A DNA stretch of 64,000 nt from Sphingomonas echinoides ATCC 14820 (GTDB lineage Bacteria; Pseudomonadota; Alphaproteobacteria; Sphingomonadales; Sphingomonadaceae). A program made the position numbers and the translations under genes. Positions within the stretch are counted from its first letter, which is position 1. The number at the start of each line of letters is the position of its first letter. Shown here piece after piece: positions 63,831 to 64,000 of this stretch. The stretch spans positions 3,144,602-3,208,601 of the forward strand of contig NZ_JH584235.1 of assembly GCF_000241465.1 (NCBI RefSeq). The letters run 5' to 3'. The notes beneath the pieces are model-generated. The model was not told the DNA's origin. It saw only the letters and a list, made by a program, of their open reading frames with translations, and did not search any database.

Positions 63831-64000
63831 ATGAACGAAGCCCTTACCCCCAAAGCCATTGTCGCCGCGCTCGATGCGCACATCATCGGCCAGGCCGACG
63901 CCAAGCGCGCGGTTGCGGTCGCGATGCGCAATCGCTGGCGGCGCCAGCAGCTCAGCCCCGAGCTGCGCGACGAAGTGAGCCCGAAAAACATCCTGATGAT
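63831..64000 (+). CDS. hslU: HslU ATPase, N-terminal part (runs off the window)
   Basis: Starts [21 protein letters not shown], the typical HslU beginning, and continues through [16 protein letters not shown] to the window edge before Walker A. HslU unfolds substrates for HslV. Partial: 56 codons. Confidence 0.95.
   Translation, partial: MNEALTPKAIVAALDAHIIGQADAKRAVAVAMRNRWRRQQLSPELRDEVSPKNILM

Overview
This window is chromosomal DNA of a high-GC alphaproteobacterium, most likely a Sphingomonas-type member of the Sphingomonadaceae. The support is a Caulobacter/Sphingomonas-style flagellar cluster with a flaEY-like gene, a TonB-dependent receptor, a split sdhCDA/sdhB arrangement, REP-like GC-rich palindromes between genes, and strong matches to alphaproteobacterial TCA-cycle enzymes. 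I see no tRNA, rRNA or CRISPR array, and no gene-free stretch longer than 300 bases.

Layout. (1) 1-11873: flagellar genes. A leftward run fliG-fliH-fliF-fliN-flbD-like regulator-flhA-fliK(partial) diverges from a rightward flaEY-flgB pair. (2) 11884-25202: a region that looks built for phosphorus scavenging from lipids. It holds a DeoR/GlpR-type repressor, a TonB-dependent receptor, two Tat-exported phospholipases C, a PAP2 acid phosphatase, a PhnZ-like HD oxygenase, a PhnF-like GntR regulator and GlpQ, with phhA, a hydrolase and a lipoprotein among them. (3) 25239-31151: a PaoABC-type molybdenum hydroxylase with its XdhC and MocA maturation genes, then an SDR. (4) 31213-33970: two soluble chemoreceptors with almost identical signalling halves. 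(5) 34197-51504: central metabolism, with sdhCDA, a ClpP-like gene, an SDR, sdhB, zapE, an acyltransferase, ybjQ, mdh, a REP-bounded GIY-YIG gene, sucD, sucA, sucB, DUF1877, DUF433 and lpdA. (6) 51677-60810: an accessory and genome-maintenance stretch, with a YicG-like membrane protein, a TonB-C protein, a two-gene type II restriction-modification system (GIY-YIG nuclease plus m5C methyltransferase), uvrA carrying an in-frame palindromic insertion, an A+T-rich PD-(D/E)XK-like protein and a BrnTA toxin-antitoxin pair. (7) 60912-64000: oleate hydratase, a glycine-zipper lipoprotein, hslV and the start of hslU.

The most unusual features are four. A tiny GIY-YIG nuclease gene is bounded at both ends by a perfect 27-bp inverted REP (43532-43908). 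Repeat pairs of the same family lie at 47970-48078 and 63737-63819. A REPIN-like element has been absorbed into the uvrA reading frame (56055-56163). The compositionally foreign 58543-60003 gene sits beside a restriction-modification system and a toxin-antitoxin pair. The lipid-phosphorus region also carries a near-exact PhnF-type operator at 20740-20753.

All statements come from reading the sequence by eye. Family names rest on recognisable motifs, gene order and length, not on database searches.
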